Shown: positions 24,940-34,349 of the stretch, one piece after another
Numbering within the stretch: the first letter of the stretch is position 1
Layout: each line of letters opens with the position of its first letter
Assembly (NCBI GenBank): GCA_017621205.1
Contig: JAGATQ010000013.1
Span: 1-47,880 of the forward strand
Direction of reading: 5' to 3'
Length of the DNA: 47,880 bases
Source: Lachnospira sp.
Lineage (GTDB): Bacteria > Bacillota > Clostridia > Lachnospirales > Lachnospiraceae
Translations under genes and position numbers: made by a program
The notes under the pieces: generated by a model
Told to the model about the DNA's origin: nothing
Database searches by the model: none
What the model saw: only the letters and a program-made list of their open reading frames with translations

Positions 24940-25518
24940 ATGAAGAAGATAGATGAAAAACAGTTTTGGAAGGGTGGGAATATGCTCTATCCGCTTCCTG
25001 TTGTGATGGTATCCTGTGGTAGAAAGCACGAACGTCCCAACATTATTACAGTGGCATGGACAGGGACAATCTGTACCAATCCTCCAATGGTTTATATTTC
25101 TGTACGGCCAGAGCGGTACTCCTATAATATTTTAAAGGAAACAAGAGAATTTGTCATTAATCTGACGACCAAGGAGCTGGTAATGGCAACTGATTATTGT
25201 GGGGTAACATCAGGCAGGGATGTTGATAAATTCATAGAAATGAAGCTTACGCCGGAAACCTCTAAGATAGTGAAGGCTCCGGCGATAGCAGAATCTCCTG
25301 TTAATATTGAATGTCAGGTTACAGAGATATTGGAGCTGGGCTCCCATCACATGTTTCTGGCACAGGTTGTGCAGGTGCATGTAAAGGAGGCACTTCTTGA
25401 TGAAACAGGACGTCTTGCACTGGAGCGTGCGGAACTGGTTCATTATTCCCATGGTGAGTATTATTCGCAAGGGGAGCGGTTAGGCACCTTTGGGTACTCT
25501 GTTCGTAAGAAGAAATAG
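24940..25518 (+). CDS. Flavin reductase family protein (FMN-binding split barrel)
   Basis: 192 residues. Typical segments are YPLPVVMVSCGRKHERPNII, VAWTGTICTNPPMVYISVRP and REFVINLTT, followed by DYCGVTSGRDVDKF and an ILELGSHHMFLAQVVQV strand. Such proteins bind FMN and reduce flavins or hold iron in flavoredoxins; the electron partner is unknown. It is convergent with the asparagine synthase gene, with only 14 bases between stops. Confidence 0.88.
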   Translation: MKKIDEKQFWKGGNMLYPLPVVMVSCGRKHERPNIITVAWTGTICTNPPMVYISVRPERYSYNILKETREFVINLTTKELVMATDYCGVTSGRDVDKFIEMKLTPETSKIVKAPAIAESPVNIECQVTEILELGSHHMFLAQVVQVHVKEALLDETGRLALERAELVHYSHGEYYSQGERLGTFGYSVRKKK

Positions 25519-25532
25519 GGATATCATATTTG

Positions 25533-27389
25533 TTATATCTCTAACGCAATCTCATACTTTTGCAGCCAATAATTTATCTGGATTAAATAAGCATAGAGCT
25601 GTGGCTGTGCCATGAGCTGCCCAAACCATGGTTTCCCATAATCGGATGGCTGGTTTAATACCTGGTTGACATAAGAGTCATTGATAAGCTGGTGCAGTGG
25701 CTGCTTGGTATCCTTCATAATCATTTGCAACTTGTTTTTTAATAGCTGTTCATATTCGGGATGGTAAGTCTTCGGATATGGACATTTTTTTCGGTCAATA
25801 ACCGAGGAGGGGAGAATAGAACGGGCAGCATCCTTTAGTAAGCCCTTCACCTCGCCATTTGGACATTTCATGTCCCCCGGTACATTGTATATATACTCCA
25901 CAACATGGTGGTCGGCGAAAGGAACCCGGACTTCCAGACCGTTTGCCATTGTCATACGGTCTTTGCGTTCCAATAGTGTCTGCATAAACCACATAATATT
26001 CAGGTAGCCAAGCTCCCTCTGTCTTGCACGCCTTCCGTTTTCTCCCGGTAGACGCGGAACGTCATTTAATGTTTTTTCATATTGGCAATGAACATAATCC
26101 TTTAGGGCATGGTCGCTATCTAGTAAATCCCGGTTTATCATATTTTCCCGGATATCAAAGTTTTTGGACCATGGGAATTCTGCTTTGGTAAAGCTATCTT
26201 CTGCATGAAACCAAGGATAACCGAAGAATAACTCATCAGCACATTCCCCGCTTAGGCATACAGTGTGCTGTGGTTTAATCAGGCTGGTAAAGTAGAGCAT
26301 GGAGGAGTCTACATCAGCCATACCTGGCATATCCTTGGCATCCACTGCGTCATAAAGGCACTGGTAGAGTGTTTCGTTATCACATTCCAGATACTGATGG
26401 TTCGTATGAAGGTACTCTACCATTTCATCTACAAAGGGACGGTCTCTGTCTGGCTGGAAACGGGACGCCTTAAAGTATTCTTTGTTTCCTAGGAAATCAA
26501 AGGAGTAAGTGGACAGGGTACGGTTCCGTTTCTGCATGTAGGCAGCAGCCACGCTGGATACAATAGAGGAATCCAGTCCGCCGGACAACAGGGTACAGAT
26601 AGGGACGTCGGAAATCAATTGCCGTTCAATGGCAGAGAACAGGCGGTTTCTTATTTCCTCCACGGTACGCTCATAGCTGTCCTCGTGTTCATAGACTGGA
26701 AGTGTCCAGTAAGCGAAGCAGCGCATGCCACTGTCATTTATGATAGCCGCATGTCCCGGAAGCAGTTCATGGACATTTTTAAAAACGCCACATCCGGGTG
26801 TTCGGGCAGGACCTAATCCAAACAGCTCCATAAGACCATACTGCCCAAGGCGAGGTTTGTTTTTGGGATAGGCAAACAATGCCTTTAACTCGGAGCCGAA
26901 TAGCAGTTTATCCTCAAAATTCATATAGTAAAGCGGCTTCACGCCAAGACGGTCCCGGACAAGCAGAACCTGCCGTAAACGGCTGTCCCATATGGCAAAG
27001 CTATAGATACCTTCCAGCATAGAAAGCATATTTTTACCAAAAGCGACATATGCCATTAGAACTGCTTCCGTATCAGAGTGGGTATGAAGCTGTAAGCCTT
27101 TGTTACGAATGGCATCCTGCAGGTCACTGGTATTATATAATTCGCCATTATAGACGATAGTATAACGGTATCCGTCGATTGTTACTGTCATTGGCTGTTT
27201 ACCGTGCAATAAGTCAACTACTGCCAGACGGCGGTGGGCGAATGCAATGTGTTCATCAATTTCATAGCCCTCCTCGTCCGGCCCGCGGTGAACCAGTGTA
27301 TCCCGCATTTTCTTTAATATCTGTTCATGATGGGGAACTTCTGTTGTCAAATTGTGTTGAAAGTCGATATATCCACATATTCCGCACAT
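25533..27389 (-). CDS. asnB: Asparagine synthase (glutamine-hydrolysing)
   Basis: 618 residues. The class II glutamine amidotransferase domain has the nucleophile Cys2 (MCGICGYIDF), RRLAVVD and YNGELYN. The synthetase domain (about 240-600) has the ATP PP-loop SGGLDSS (269-275). It makes asparagine from aspartate with ATP and glutamine. It lies downstream of dpaA-dpaB on the same strand with a 98-base gap holding a possible sigma-E-type promoter. Its length is near that of the Bacillus sporulation enzyme AsnO, so a sporulation role is possible. AAAGGAG precedes the ATG. Confidence 0.93.
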   Translation of the reverse strand: MCGICGYIDFQHNLTTEVPHHEQILKKMRDTLVHRGPDEEGYEIDEHIAFAHRRLAVVDLLHGKQPMTVTIDGYRYTIVYNGELYNTSDLQDAIRNKGLQLHTHSDTEAVLMAYVAFGKNMLSMLEGIYSFAIWDSRLRQVLLVRDRLGVKPLYYMNFEDKLLFGSELKALFAYPKNKPRLGQYGLMELFGLGPARTPGCGVFKNVHELLPGHAAIINDSGMRCFAYWTLPVYEHEDSYERTVEEIRNRLFSAIERQLISDVPICTLLSGGLDSSIVSSVAAAYMQKRNRTLSTYSFDFLGNKEYFKASRFQPDRDRPFVDEMVEYLHTNHQYLECDNETLYQCLYDAVDAKDMPGMADVDSSMLYFTSLIKPQHTVCLSGECADELFFGYPWFHAEDSFTKAEFPWSKNFDIRENMINRDLLDSDHALKDYVHCQYEKTLNDVPRLPGENGRRARQRELGYLNIMWFMQTLLERKDRMTMANGLEVRVPFADHHVVEYIYNVPGDMKCPNGEVKGLLKDAARSILPSSVIDRKKCPYPKTYHPEYEQLLKNKLQMIMKDTKQPLHQLINDSYVNQVLNQPSDYGKPWFGQLMAQPQLYAYLIQINYWLQKYEIALEI

Positions 27390-27430
27390 AATAAAACTCC
27401 TTTATAATTACATTTATGCATCTCTTACTA

Positions 27431-27459
27431 AATCTATGTGTGTCTCTTTCGGTTTATTC
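27431..27459 (-). promoter_or_regulatory. Possible sigma-E-type promoter of the asparagine synthase gene
   Basis: On the minus strand GAATAAA (27459-27453), a 14-base spacer and CATAGATT (27438-27431) resemble the mother-cell sigma-E pattern, with two mismatches in the -10 box. Confidence 0.35.
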
Positions 27460-27487
27460 ATATCTTAGATAATTGCTGGTTTCATAT

Positions 27488-28099
27488 TTATCCTTCAAAT
27501 GGACTTTTGAGTACCGGCTGTAGCTGTCTGCCTTCTAAGGCGGCTTCGATGGTATCGCTTAACTGTTCCACATGGGCAATCATGGAGTTTGGTTTTGCTT
27601 TATAGTCATCCTGTCCGTAGGGAACAAAGTAGATATTTTTTGCATTCATTAGGAGTCCAAGCTGTTTCATGCTCAAGCCTAATGCATCGTTGCTGGCAAT
27701 GGACAAAATGAGTGGACGTCCATTCCTAAGATGTGCTTTTGCTGCCATTAAAACAGGAGTATCGGTTATGGCGTTGGCAAGCTTACTTAGGGTATTGCCG
27801 GTGCAGGGGATAATCACCATGGCATCCAGTTTTATTTTAGGACCGAAGGGTTCCGCCTCTGGAATTGTGGTGATTGGTTTTTTGCCGGTCAGTTCTTCGA
27901 TTTTGGCAGCATGTTCTGTTGCAGTGCCGAACCGGGAATCCAGTGAGCCTACATGATAGGAAATCACAGGGTATAGGTCGGCTCCAGCCTCCTTTAAAAC
28001 AGTCAATTGTTCATATAGTTTGGTAAAGGTACAAAAAGACCCGGTGATGGCTACACCGATTTTTTTGCCGGATAGTGGGTTAGATGGATTGTGGCACAT
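27488..28099 (-). CDS. dpaB: Dipicolinate synthase subunit B
   Basis: 203 residues, flavoprotein (UbiX-like) fold: KIGVAITGSFCTFTKLYEQL, then VGSLDSRFGTA, MVIIPCTGNTLSKLANAITD and RPLILSIASNDALG. With DpaA it turns dihydrodipicolinate into dipicolinic acid, the spore-core chelator, in the mother cell. Its start overlaps the dpaA gene by 20 bases, so the two are coupled. Its presence marks a spore former. Confidence 0.95.
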   Translation of the reverse strand: MCHNPSNPLSGKKIGVAITGSFCTFTKLYEQLTVLKEAGADLYPVISYHVGSLDSRFGTATEHAAKIEELTGKKPITTIPEAEPFGPKIKLDAMVIIPCTGNTLSKLANAITDTPVLMAAKAHLRNGRPLILSIASNDALGLSMKQLGLLMNAKNIYFVPYGQDDYKAKPNSMIAHVEQLSDTIEAALEGRQLQPVLKSPFEG

Positions 28100-29015
28100 A
28101 AAGGGTACTCCTTTCCTTAATTTGATTTAATATAATGTCATAGAGAATCGTTGCTGAGCTTTTTGGAGCAATTTTTCCGGGAATGCCAAGGTACAGGGTA
28201 GCATTAATTTGGTGGCGGATGGCATAGTTGTAATCCAGACCTCCGGGAGCAGAGGCAATATCAACAATGGTGCATTCCGGTGTAATATGGGAGAGCATGG
28301 TACGCTTTAAGATGCATTCTGGTATAGTGTTAAATATAAAATCGTAGCTTTCTGCTGTTAGTGCATCCTCTAATGCAGATATCGGAATATAGGTTACACC
28401 ACCGCAGACTGCAGCAGCCTTTGTCTCTTCCCGCCTTCCGGTAACAGTGACATGGGCATTCAATAATTTACATTTTTCGGCAAGCACACTGCCACAAGTT
28501 CCATATCCAAGAATTAGTACCTTGCTCTGGTGCAGATTGATGGCACTGTGTTCAATGGCATAGCTGATAGCACCTTCCGCTGTGGCAATTGCATTCAGTT
28601 TTGCAAAGGAATCATTTTTTAAATAATCATAATATTGTATGCCTGCCTGTTTTAAATGCTCTATTGTGCTGTCGGGAATCATGCCGGCAATCAGATATTG
28701 TGCCGGTGTCAGAGCCGAAAGAATCTGGGCAACAGTAATTGGTTTTTTGTTGGACCGTATATTGATGTAGGCTTGCTCCTTGGTAAAGGGAATGCCGCCA
28801 AGTATTAAGTCCTGCCCTAAAAGGGCAGCTTCCCAATCCTCAGGTTGATAAAAATTAAGAAATTTGCTATATTTTTTTCTTGCTTTTGCAGAAAATATGG
28901 TGTCATATTCTTCCATAGAAAAACCGATTAGGGAAACGGGATGCCCCGCTTTAGCTAATATGGACCCTAGATATATTTGCCGGATATCTCCGCCAAGTAA
29001 GGCAGCTTTAAACAT
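28080..29015 (-). CDS. dpaA: Dipicolinate synthase subunit A
   Basis: 311 residues, slightly longer than usual (about 297). A Rossmann-type NAD(P) domain is visible in the second half: SKVLILGYGTCGSVLAEKC (about 165-183). The N-terminus MFKAALLGGDIRQIYLGSIL is family-typical. It acts with DpaB in dipicolinate synthesis from the lysine pathway. AGAAGGTG lies before the ATG. A sigma-K-like promoter precedes it, which fits late mother-cell expression. Confidence 0.95.
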   Translation of the reverse strand: MFKAALLGGDIRQIYLGSILAKAGHPVSLIGFSMEEYDTIFSAKARKKYSKFLNFYQPEDWEAALLGQDLILGGIPFTKEQAYINIRSNKKPITVAQILSALTPAQYLIAGMIPDSTIEHLKQAGIQYYDYLKNDSFAKLNAIATAEGAISYAIEHSAINLHQSKVLILGYGTCGSVLAEKCKLLNAHVTVTGRREETKAAAVCGGVTYIPISALEDALTAESYDFIFNTIPECILKRTMLSHITPECTIVDIASAPGGLDYNYAIRHQINATLYLGIPGKIAPKSSATILYDIILNQIKERSTLYVPQSI

Positions 29016-29066
29016 ATTTACACCTTCTTATATGATATTGCCTTATGAAGCAACAAACTTATAGAT

Positions 29067-29093
29067 TATAATATGGCAGGTGAATATCTTGGT
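29067..29093 (-). promoter_or_regulatory. Sigma-K-like promoter of dpaA-dpaB
   Basis: On the minus strand a -35 AC (29093-29092), a 16-base spacer and CATATTATA (29075-29067) match the late mother-cell consensus AC...CATAnnnTA. The start would lie about 50 bases before the dpaA ATG. Confidence 0.6.
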
Positions 29094-29109
29094 GCCTGGA
29101 CTATTTTTA

Positions 29110-29137
29110 GAAAATAAAAAAGCTGCCTGATGGCAGC
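29110..29137 (-). terminator. Terminator for the HD-GYP transcript
   Basis: GCTGCC-ATCA-GGCAGC (29137-29122) followed on the minus strand by TTTTTTATTTT. It lies 240 bases after the HD-GYP stop, beyond the foldback element, which would therefore sit in the 3' untranslated region. Confidence 0.75.
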
Positions 29138-29154
29138 CCTTTTTATATATGGAA

Positions 29155-29373
29155 TAGTTATGATGTTGAGGTCAAAAGGTATTTTGCCCCCAACGGATGC
29201 CACGGATTGCTCCATTGTCTCGCAACTCCTGCAATCCTGCAAACATTCGAAACCCGCTAATTTACTGCGTAAATTGCTCCCTTCTCATGTTTGGCGGGTC
29301 CCAAGTTCAAATGCTTTATCATGCATGCAAGCATGAACGGCATATTGACCTTTTGACTCTGGCATCATAATTA
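29155..29373. repeat. Foldback (MITE-like) element with imperfect terminal inverted repeats
   Basis: The left end (TAGTTATGATG, then GTCAAAAGGT at 29171-29180) is the inverse of the right end (ACCTTTTGAC, then CATCATAATTA at 29363-29373). Internal nested stems include AATTTAC-TGC-GTAAATT and ACCCGC/GCGGGT. Length is 219 bases and no open frame is credible. The right end touches the stop codon of the HD-GYP gene. A half copy lies at 17099-17185. Confidence 0.75.
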
Positions 29374-30255
29374 TTATGCTATATGAAGAATCTGACGGTT
29401 TTCATCTAATGCAAGATTGGTTGTCATACCATCCAATTCCACAACGGGATTGGAAAGATTATGAGGATTAACGGCAGTGATGACGGCTTCTTCACCGGTA
29501 TTTAAAATGACTGAATAACCAATATAGGTATCTAACATGGAGCGTAGAAACAGTATGGTAAAATCCGTATCATACTTATGAAGTCCCTCTTTTTCAAACA
29601 GGGCAATGATGGAGAAGGGACAGTAGGATTCACGGTAACCACGGGTGGCAATCATTCCGGCATATACATCACAGATTGCAACAATCCGGGTAAAATCATT
29701 GATGTCGGAGCTAGAGATTCCCATCGGATAACCAGAACCGTCGATACGTTCGTGGTGCATCAGGGCGACTACCGGAATGCGGGAGTCAGTAAATAAGTCC
29801 TTTACGAGCATGTATCCCTGCTGGGTATGTTCTTTTATTAAATCAAATTCGTGGTCTGTAAGGGTTTCTGTCTTATATAGAATATCGGGGTTGACGGAAA
29901 GCTTGCCGATATCATGTATCAATGCCGATTGGGTCAAAGCGTATAAATCATTATGATTCATGTGATTCAAATCCCCCAGCATCCGGGAGAGCAGTGCGAC
30001 ATTGACAGAATGTTCATAGATAGGGTCAACACCATACTTGCAGGCATTCAAGGAATCAAAAAGCTGCTTTTCACTGTAGAAGGATTCATATAAAGTAATT
30101 AAGGCATCTGTTGCCATGTTTAACTTATCAATTGAATGGTTGTCAATCATATCTTTAAATGCTTCTTTTAAAGAAGTACAAATAGTATCAAATTGTTCAA
30201 AAAAACACTCAGGTAAATCATAGTCCGCTGCATGTTCTCTTACTTCTTTATCCAT
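29374..30255 (-). CDS. HD-GYP domain protein (probable cyclic-di-GMP phosphodiesterase)
   Basis: 293 residues. The N-terminal helical part (about 1-90) has no recognised domain. The HD-GYP domain (about 95-225) contains EHSVNVALLSRM, HDIGKL (HD pair), KEHTQQGY, MHHERIDGSGYPMG (the GYP signature) and IVAICDVYAGM. HD-GYP enzymes hydrolyse cyclic di-GMP. The C-terminal 60 residues (GYSVILNTGEEAVITAVNPH) form a small beta domain common in this group. The ATG at 30255 with AAAGGGGTG in front is preferred over one at 30279 lacking a ribosome binding site. Confidence 0.88.
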   Translation of the reverse strand: MDKEVREHAADYDLPECFFEQFDTICTSLKEAFKDMIDNHSIDKLNMATDALITLYESFYSEKQLFDSLNACKYGVDPIYEHSVNVALLSRMLGDLNHMNHNDLYALTQSALIHDIGKLSVNPDILYKTETLTDHEFDLIKEHTQQGYMLVKDLFTDSRIPVVALMHHERIDGSGYPMGISSSDINDFTRIVAICDVYAGMIATRGYRESYCPFSIIALFEKEGLHKYDTDFTILFLRSMLDTYIGYSVILNTGEEAVITAVNPHNLSNPVVELDGMTTNLALDENRQILHIA

Positions 30256-30458
30256 CTCTTCACCCCTTTGTTTTGTCATTTTATATCACATATTTGTATA
30301 TAATATAATATCATTTTTAGTAGTTGCCTGCAATAAGAAAATAATTTTTATGAACTTCCTTAACAAAAGTTACCATTCATAGAAATGCGCATTGCGTAAA
30401 TAATACTAATAAGACAAGCGATTGTCTTAAAAGACTTTTTTAACGGAGGTAAATAATT

Positions 30459-30662
30459 ATGTCAAAGTCAAATGAAGTACCACAGGCAAGAGAAGCTCTT
30501 GATCGTTTCAAAATGGAGGTTGCTAACGAGATTGGTGTACCTTTAAAGCAGGGTTATAACGGAGATTTAACCAGCGCACAGAATGGTTCTGTCGGTGGTG
30601 AGATGGTTCGTAAGATGATTAAGAGACAGGAAGAGGCTATGAGCGGTTCTAAGAGCTTCTAG
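30459..30662 (+). CDS. Alpha/beta-type small acid-soluble spore protein (SASP)
   Basis: 67 residues. The family landmarks are ALDRFKMEVANEIGVPL, containing the germination-protease-type site NE-IG, and GSVGGEMVRKMIKRQEEAM. These proteins coat spore DNA and protect it from UV and heat, and are degraded at germination. ACGGAGGT precedes the ATG by 8-9 bases. A sigma-G-like -10 (AATACTA, 30402-30408) is visible but a matching -35 box is weak. It stands as a single gene with its own terminator. Confidence 0.95.
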   Translation: MSKSNEVPQAREALDRFKMEVANEIGVPLKQGYNGDLTSAQNGSVGGEMVRKMIKRQEEAMSGSKSF

Positions 30663-30707
30663 TCATTTTTCACAATCTATTTGCTTCACGCATAAGGCGT
30701 GAAAACA

Positions 30708-30735
30708 GGAAGAGTCATAGAAATATGGCTCTTCC
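30708..30735 (+). terminator. Terminator of the SASP gene
   Basis: GGAAGAG (30708-30714) pairs with CTCTTCC (30729-30735), extended by CAT/ATG, and TTCATTTT follows. A smaller hairpin CACGC/GCGTG lies just upstream. Confidence 0.65.
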
Positions 30736-30811
30736 TTCATTTTGTGGTCGAATTTTTACGATGTAGTAAGAAAAATATAGATGAAAAACACAGAAACATT
30801 CGTAAAATAAC

Positions 30812-30841
30812 TAGACAACAAAACAGTAAGTGTGTTACAAT
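30812..30841 (+). promoter_or_regulatory. Promoter of tig
   Basis: TAGACA (30812-30817), an 18-base spacer and TACAAT (30836-30841) with the TGT extension, about 80 bases before the start codon. Confidence 0.55.
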
Positions 30842-30923
30842 ATCAAAATGTTTAACGTGGATATTTGTGTGCATTTCACAATGTCCCATATTTGATATTT
30901 AGTATTTTAGGAGGATGCAACAG

Positions 30924-32210
30924 ATGAGTTTAACAGTTGAGAATTTGGAGAAGAATATGGCAAAGCTTACCATTGAAGTGCCTGCTGAGAAGTTTACCGA
31001 GGCATTGAAGGAAGCATATCAGAAACAGAAAAAGAATATCAGTGTTCCGGGTTTTCGAAAAGGTAAGGTGCCACAGGCATATTTGGAGAAGATGTATGGA
31101 GCAGAGTTATTTTATGAGGATGCTGCCAATATTATTATTCCAGATGCTTATGCTGATGAGGTAGAGAATAGTGATTTAGAGATTGTTTCACAGCCTAAGA
31201 TTGATGTTACCCAGTGTGAGAAGGGGAAGAGCTTTATTTTTACTGCCGAGGTGGCATTGAAGCCGGATGTAACACTTGGTGAGTACAAGGGAATTACGGT
31301 AGATAAGATTCCTGTTGAAGTAACAGAGGAGGATATTTTAGCAGAAATTAAGAAGGACCAGGAGCAGAATGCCAGAACGATTACCATAGAAGACCGTCCC
31401 GTTGAGATGGATGACGAGGTAACCATTGATTTTGATGGTTATGTGGACGGCGAGCAGTTTGAAGGCGGTTTTGCAGAGGACTATCCTCTGACAATTGGTT
31501 CCCATTCCTTTATTGATAATTTTGAAGACCAGCTGGTTGGCAAGAGCATCGGAGAAGAGGTGGAGGTTAATGTAACCTTCCCAGAGAATTACCATGCGTC
31601 TGAATTAGCATCTAAGCCAGCATTATTCAAGGTTAAGATTAAGGCAATTAAGAGAAAGGAATATCCGGAGCTTGATGATGAGTTTGTGCAGGATGTTTCT
31701 GAATTTGAGACTGTGGATGCATATAAGGAGGATATCAAGGCGCGCCTGACTGTGAAGAAGGAATCTGATGCAAAGCAGCAGAAGGAGGACGCTGTTGTAG
31801 ATAAGATTATTGAGAATGCAACGATGGATATCCCGGAGGCTATGGTGGAGCAGCAGCAGAACCAGATGCTTCAGGAGTATGCACAGCAGTTAAGCTATCA
31901 GGGACTTTCTCTGGAACAGTATATGCAGTTTACCGGCATGACACCGGATGTGATGAAGGAGCAGATTAAGCCGCAGGCATTAAAGAGAATCCAGTCCCGT
32001 CTTGTATTAGAGGCAGTTGTTGCCGCAGAAGGTATCGTCGTATCTGATGAACAGTTTGACGAGGAGATTAAGAAGATGGCAGAAACTTATCAGATGGAAG
32101 AGGATAAGTTAAAGGAACTCATGGGTGAGCGTGAGAAAGAGTCCATCACTTTGGATATTGCGGTACAGAAGGCAGTAGAACTGGTAGTAGATGAGGCAAA
32201 AGAGGCTTAA
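30924..32210 (+). CDS. tig: Trigger factor, ribosome-associated chaperone
   Basis: 428 residues. The N-terminal ribosome-binding domain has SVPGFRKGKVP. The peptidyl-prolyl isomerase (FKBP) domain (about 150-240) contains VTIDFDGYVDGEQFEGG, and a helical C-terminal chaperone domain follows. It shields nascent chains at the exit tunnel. The ATG at 30924 is chosen because GGAGG lies 9 bases before it; the in-frame ATG at 30915 overlaps that site. It is followed by clpP and clpX, the standard order. Confidence 0.97.
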   Translation: MSLTVENLEKNMAKLTIEVPAEKFTEALKEAYQKQKKNISVPGFRKGKVPQAYLEKMYGAELFYEDAANIIIPDAYADEVENSDLEIVSQPKIDVTQCEKGKSFIFTAEVALKPDVTLGEYKGITVDKIPVEVTEEDILAEIKKDQEQNARTITIEDRPVEMDDEVTIDFDGYVDGEQFEGGFAEDYPLTIGSHSFIDNFEDQLVGKSIGEEVEVNVTFPENYHASELASKPALFKVKIKAIKRKEYPELDDEFVQDVSEFETVDAYKEDIKARLTVKKESDAKQQKEDAVVDKIIENATMDIPEAMVEQQQNQMLQEYAQQLSYQGLSLEQYMQFTGMTPDVMKEQIKPQALKRIQSRLVLEAVVAAEGIVVSDEQFDEEIKKMAETYQMEEDKLKELMGEREKESITLDIAVQKAVELVVDEAKEA

Positions 32211-32289
32211 GAATAAGCCGCAGTTTACAAGTAAAGTTTGATGTTGTCAGCCTGCTTTGGGCAGGACTGATAGTGAAGGAGGTATGAAG

Positions 32290-32901
32290 ATGGCAAGTAT
32301 AATAACAAATAGTTTAGTACCTACCGTTGTAGAGCAGTCCAGTCATGGAGAGCGTGCGTATGATATTTATTCCCGTTTGTTAAAGGAGCGGATTGTATTT
32401 CTTGGAGAGGAGGTAGACCAGGTATCAGCCAATCTTGTGGTAGCACAGCTTTTATTCTTAGAGTCAGAGGATCCGTCAAAGGATATCAGCTTTTACATTA
32501 ACAGCCCGGGTGGTTCTGTGACAGCAGGTTGGGCAATTTATGATACCATGCAGTATATTAAGTGTGATGTATCCACTATTTGTATGGGTATGGCAGCCAG
32601 CATGGGTGCATTTTTGCTGGCAGGTGGAACCAAGGGAAAACGTATGGCACTTCCCAATGCTGAGATTATGATTCACCAGCCTTCCGGAGGAACACAGGGG
32701 CAGGCGACGGAGATTCAGATTGCAGCGGAACATATATTGCGGACAAAGAAGAGGTTAAATGATATTTTGTCTGCCAATACTGGCAAACCGTATGATGTTA
32801 TTGCGGAAGATACGGAGAGAGATAACTGGATGACTGCTGAAGAGGCATTGGACTATGGTTTGATTGACAGTATTGTTGAGAAACGTCCAGACAAAAAGTA
32901 A
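32290..32901 (+). CDS. clpP: ATP-dependent Clp protease proteolytic subunit
   Basis: 203 residues. The catalytic triad is visible: S104 in [10 protein letters not shown]129 in MIHQPSGG and D178 in EDTERDNWM. It forms the 14-subunit chamber that works with ClpX, encoded 20 bases downstream. AAGGAGG lies 7 bases before the ATG at 32290, favouring it over 32284. Confidence 0.97.
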   Translation: MASIITNSLVPTVVEQSSHGERAYDIYSRLLKERIVFLGEEVDQVSANLVVAQLLFLESEDPSKDISFYINSPGGSVTAGWAIYDTMQYIKCDVSTICMGMAASMGAFLLAGGTKGKRMALPNAEIMIHQPSGGTQGQATEIQIAAEHILRTKKRLNDILSANTGKPYDVIAEDTERDNWMTAEEALDYGLIDSIVEKRPDKK

Positions 32902-32921
32902 ATGGTTATAGGGGTGAAATA

Positions 32922-34220
32922 ATGGCAGGTCGTGGTGACGAGAGAAAACAACTGAGATGTTCTTTTTGTAATAAGACACAGGATCAGGTACGCAAGTTAA
33001 TTGCGGGTCCTAATGTCTATATATGTGATGAGTGTATAAGTGTATGCTCGGAGATTATTGATGAGGAATTTGAAGATGTGACGCTGGATGACGGCATCAA
33101 TCTGATGAAGCCGAAGGAGATTCGCACCTTTTTAGACCAGTATGTTATCGGGCAGGACGCAGCGAAGAAGGTTCTTTCGGTTGCAGTTTATAATCATTAT
33201 AAGCGGATTATGACAGAGACGGATTTTGATGTGGAACTCCAAAAGAGCAATATATTGATGCTTGGTCCTACCGGTTCTGGTAAGACATTACTGGCTCAGA
33301 CACTGGCTAAGCTTTTGAATGTCCCTTTTGCAATTGCAGATGCGACGGCGTTGACAGAGGCTGGCTATGTGGGTGAGGATGTTGAGAACATTCTGTTAAA
33401 GCTGATACAGGCAGCAGATTATGATATTGAGCGTGCTGAATATGGTATTATTTACATTGACGAGATTGATAAGATTACGAGAAAGTCAGAGAACACATCC
33501 ATTACCCGTGATGTTTCCGGTGAAGGTGTGCAGCAGGCTCTTTTAAAGATTTTAGAAGGAACAACAGCATCTGTTCCGCCACAGGGCGGAAGAAAGCATC
33601 CGCATCAGGAATTTTTGCAGATTGATACGACGAATATCTTATTTATCTGTGGTGGTGCCTTTGATGGTCTGGAGAAAATTATCGAGAACCGTATCGGACA
33701 GAAATCGATTGGTTTTAATGCGGATATTATTGAAAAACGTAAGGATAATGTGGGAGAGCTGCTTCGTCAGGTACTACCGCAGGATTTCGTTAAATTTGGT
33801 CTGATTCCGGAGTTTATTGGTCGTGTTCCGGTCAACGTGTCTTTGGATTTATTGGACGAGGATGCATTGGTCCGTATTTTGACAGAACCAAAGAGTGCGA
33901 TTGTGAAGCAGTACAAAAAATTATTTGAGCTTGATGGTGTCGAACTGAATTTTGATGAGGATGCATTAAGAGCAATTGCTCACAAGGCAATTGAGCGGGA
34001 GACGGGTGCCAGAGGACTTCGTTCCATTATGGAATCCGTTGTAATGGATTTGATGTATGAAGTTCCATCGGAGGAGGATATCACGGTCTGCCGGATAACG
34101 AAGGAGTGTGTTGAGGAGCAGGGTGAGCCGGAGCTGACACGGGGTGAAGGTGCTGGAATGAGACGTCCTGCACTTCGGAAGCATCCTAAGAAGAGCCACG
34201 GAGGCGGAGAAATTGCTTAA
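32922..34220 (+). CDS. clpX: ATP-dependent Clp protease ATP-binding subunit ClpX
   Basis: 432 residues. An N-terminal four-cysteine zinc finger ([10 protein letters not shown] and [10 protein letters not shown]) is followed by the AAA+ module with Walker [10 protein letters not shown], Walker [10 protein letters not shown], sensor FICGGAFDG, and the ClpP-docking loop IGF in GQKSIGF. It unfolds tagged substrates for ClpP. The C-terminal tail is a little longer than average (basic, GGGEIA end). A terminator follows. Confidence 0.97.
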   Translation: MAGRGDERKQLRCSFCNKTQDQVRKLIAGPNVYICDECISVCSEIIDEEFEDVTLDDGINLMKPKEIRTFLDQYVIGQDAAKKVLSVAVYNHYKRIMTETDFDVELQKSNILMLGPTGSGKTLLAQTLAKLLNVPFAIADATALTEAGYVGEDVENILLKLIQAADYDIERAEYGIIYIDEIDKITRKSENTSITRDVSGEGVQQALLKILEGTTASVPPQGGRKHPHQEFLQIDTTNILFICGGAFDGLEKIIENRIGQKSIGFNADIIEKRKDNVGELLRQVLPQDFVKFGLIPEFIGRVPVNVSLDLLDEDALVRILTEPKSAIVKQYKKLFELDGVELNFDEDALRAIAHKAIERETGARGLRSIMESVVMDLMYEVPSEEDITVCRITKECVEEQGEPELTRGEGAGMRRPALRKHPKKSHGGGEIA

Positions 34221-34244
34221 CAATTATTTAGAATAAATGATGTG

Positions 34245-34275
34245 GGGTTCGTGAAAAATCATGGACCCTATTTTT
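34245..34275 (+). terminator. Terminator after clpX
   Basis: GGGTTCGTGA (34245-34254) pairs with TCATGGACCC (34259-34268) around an AAAA loop, using two wobble pairs, and TATTTTTAT follows. Confidence 0.8.
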
Positions 34276-34349
34276 ATACAAGTGTATGGCTTCATTGACG
34301 GGATACAGTATACGAGATAAGGTTAGGAAAATAAAGGAGGCTTATAAAC

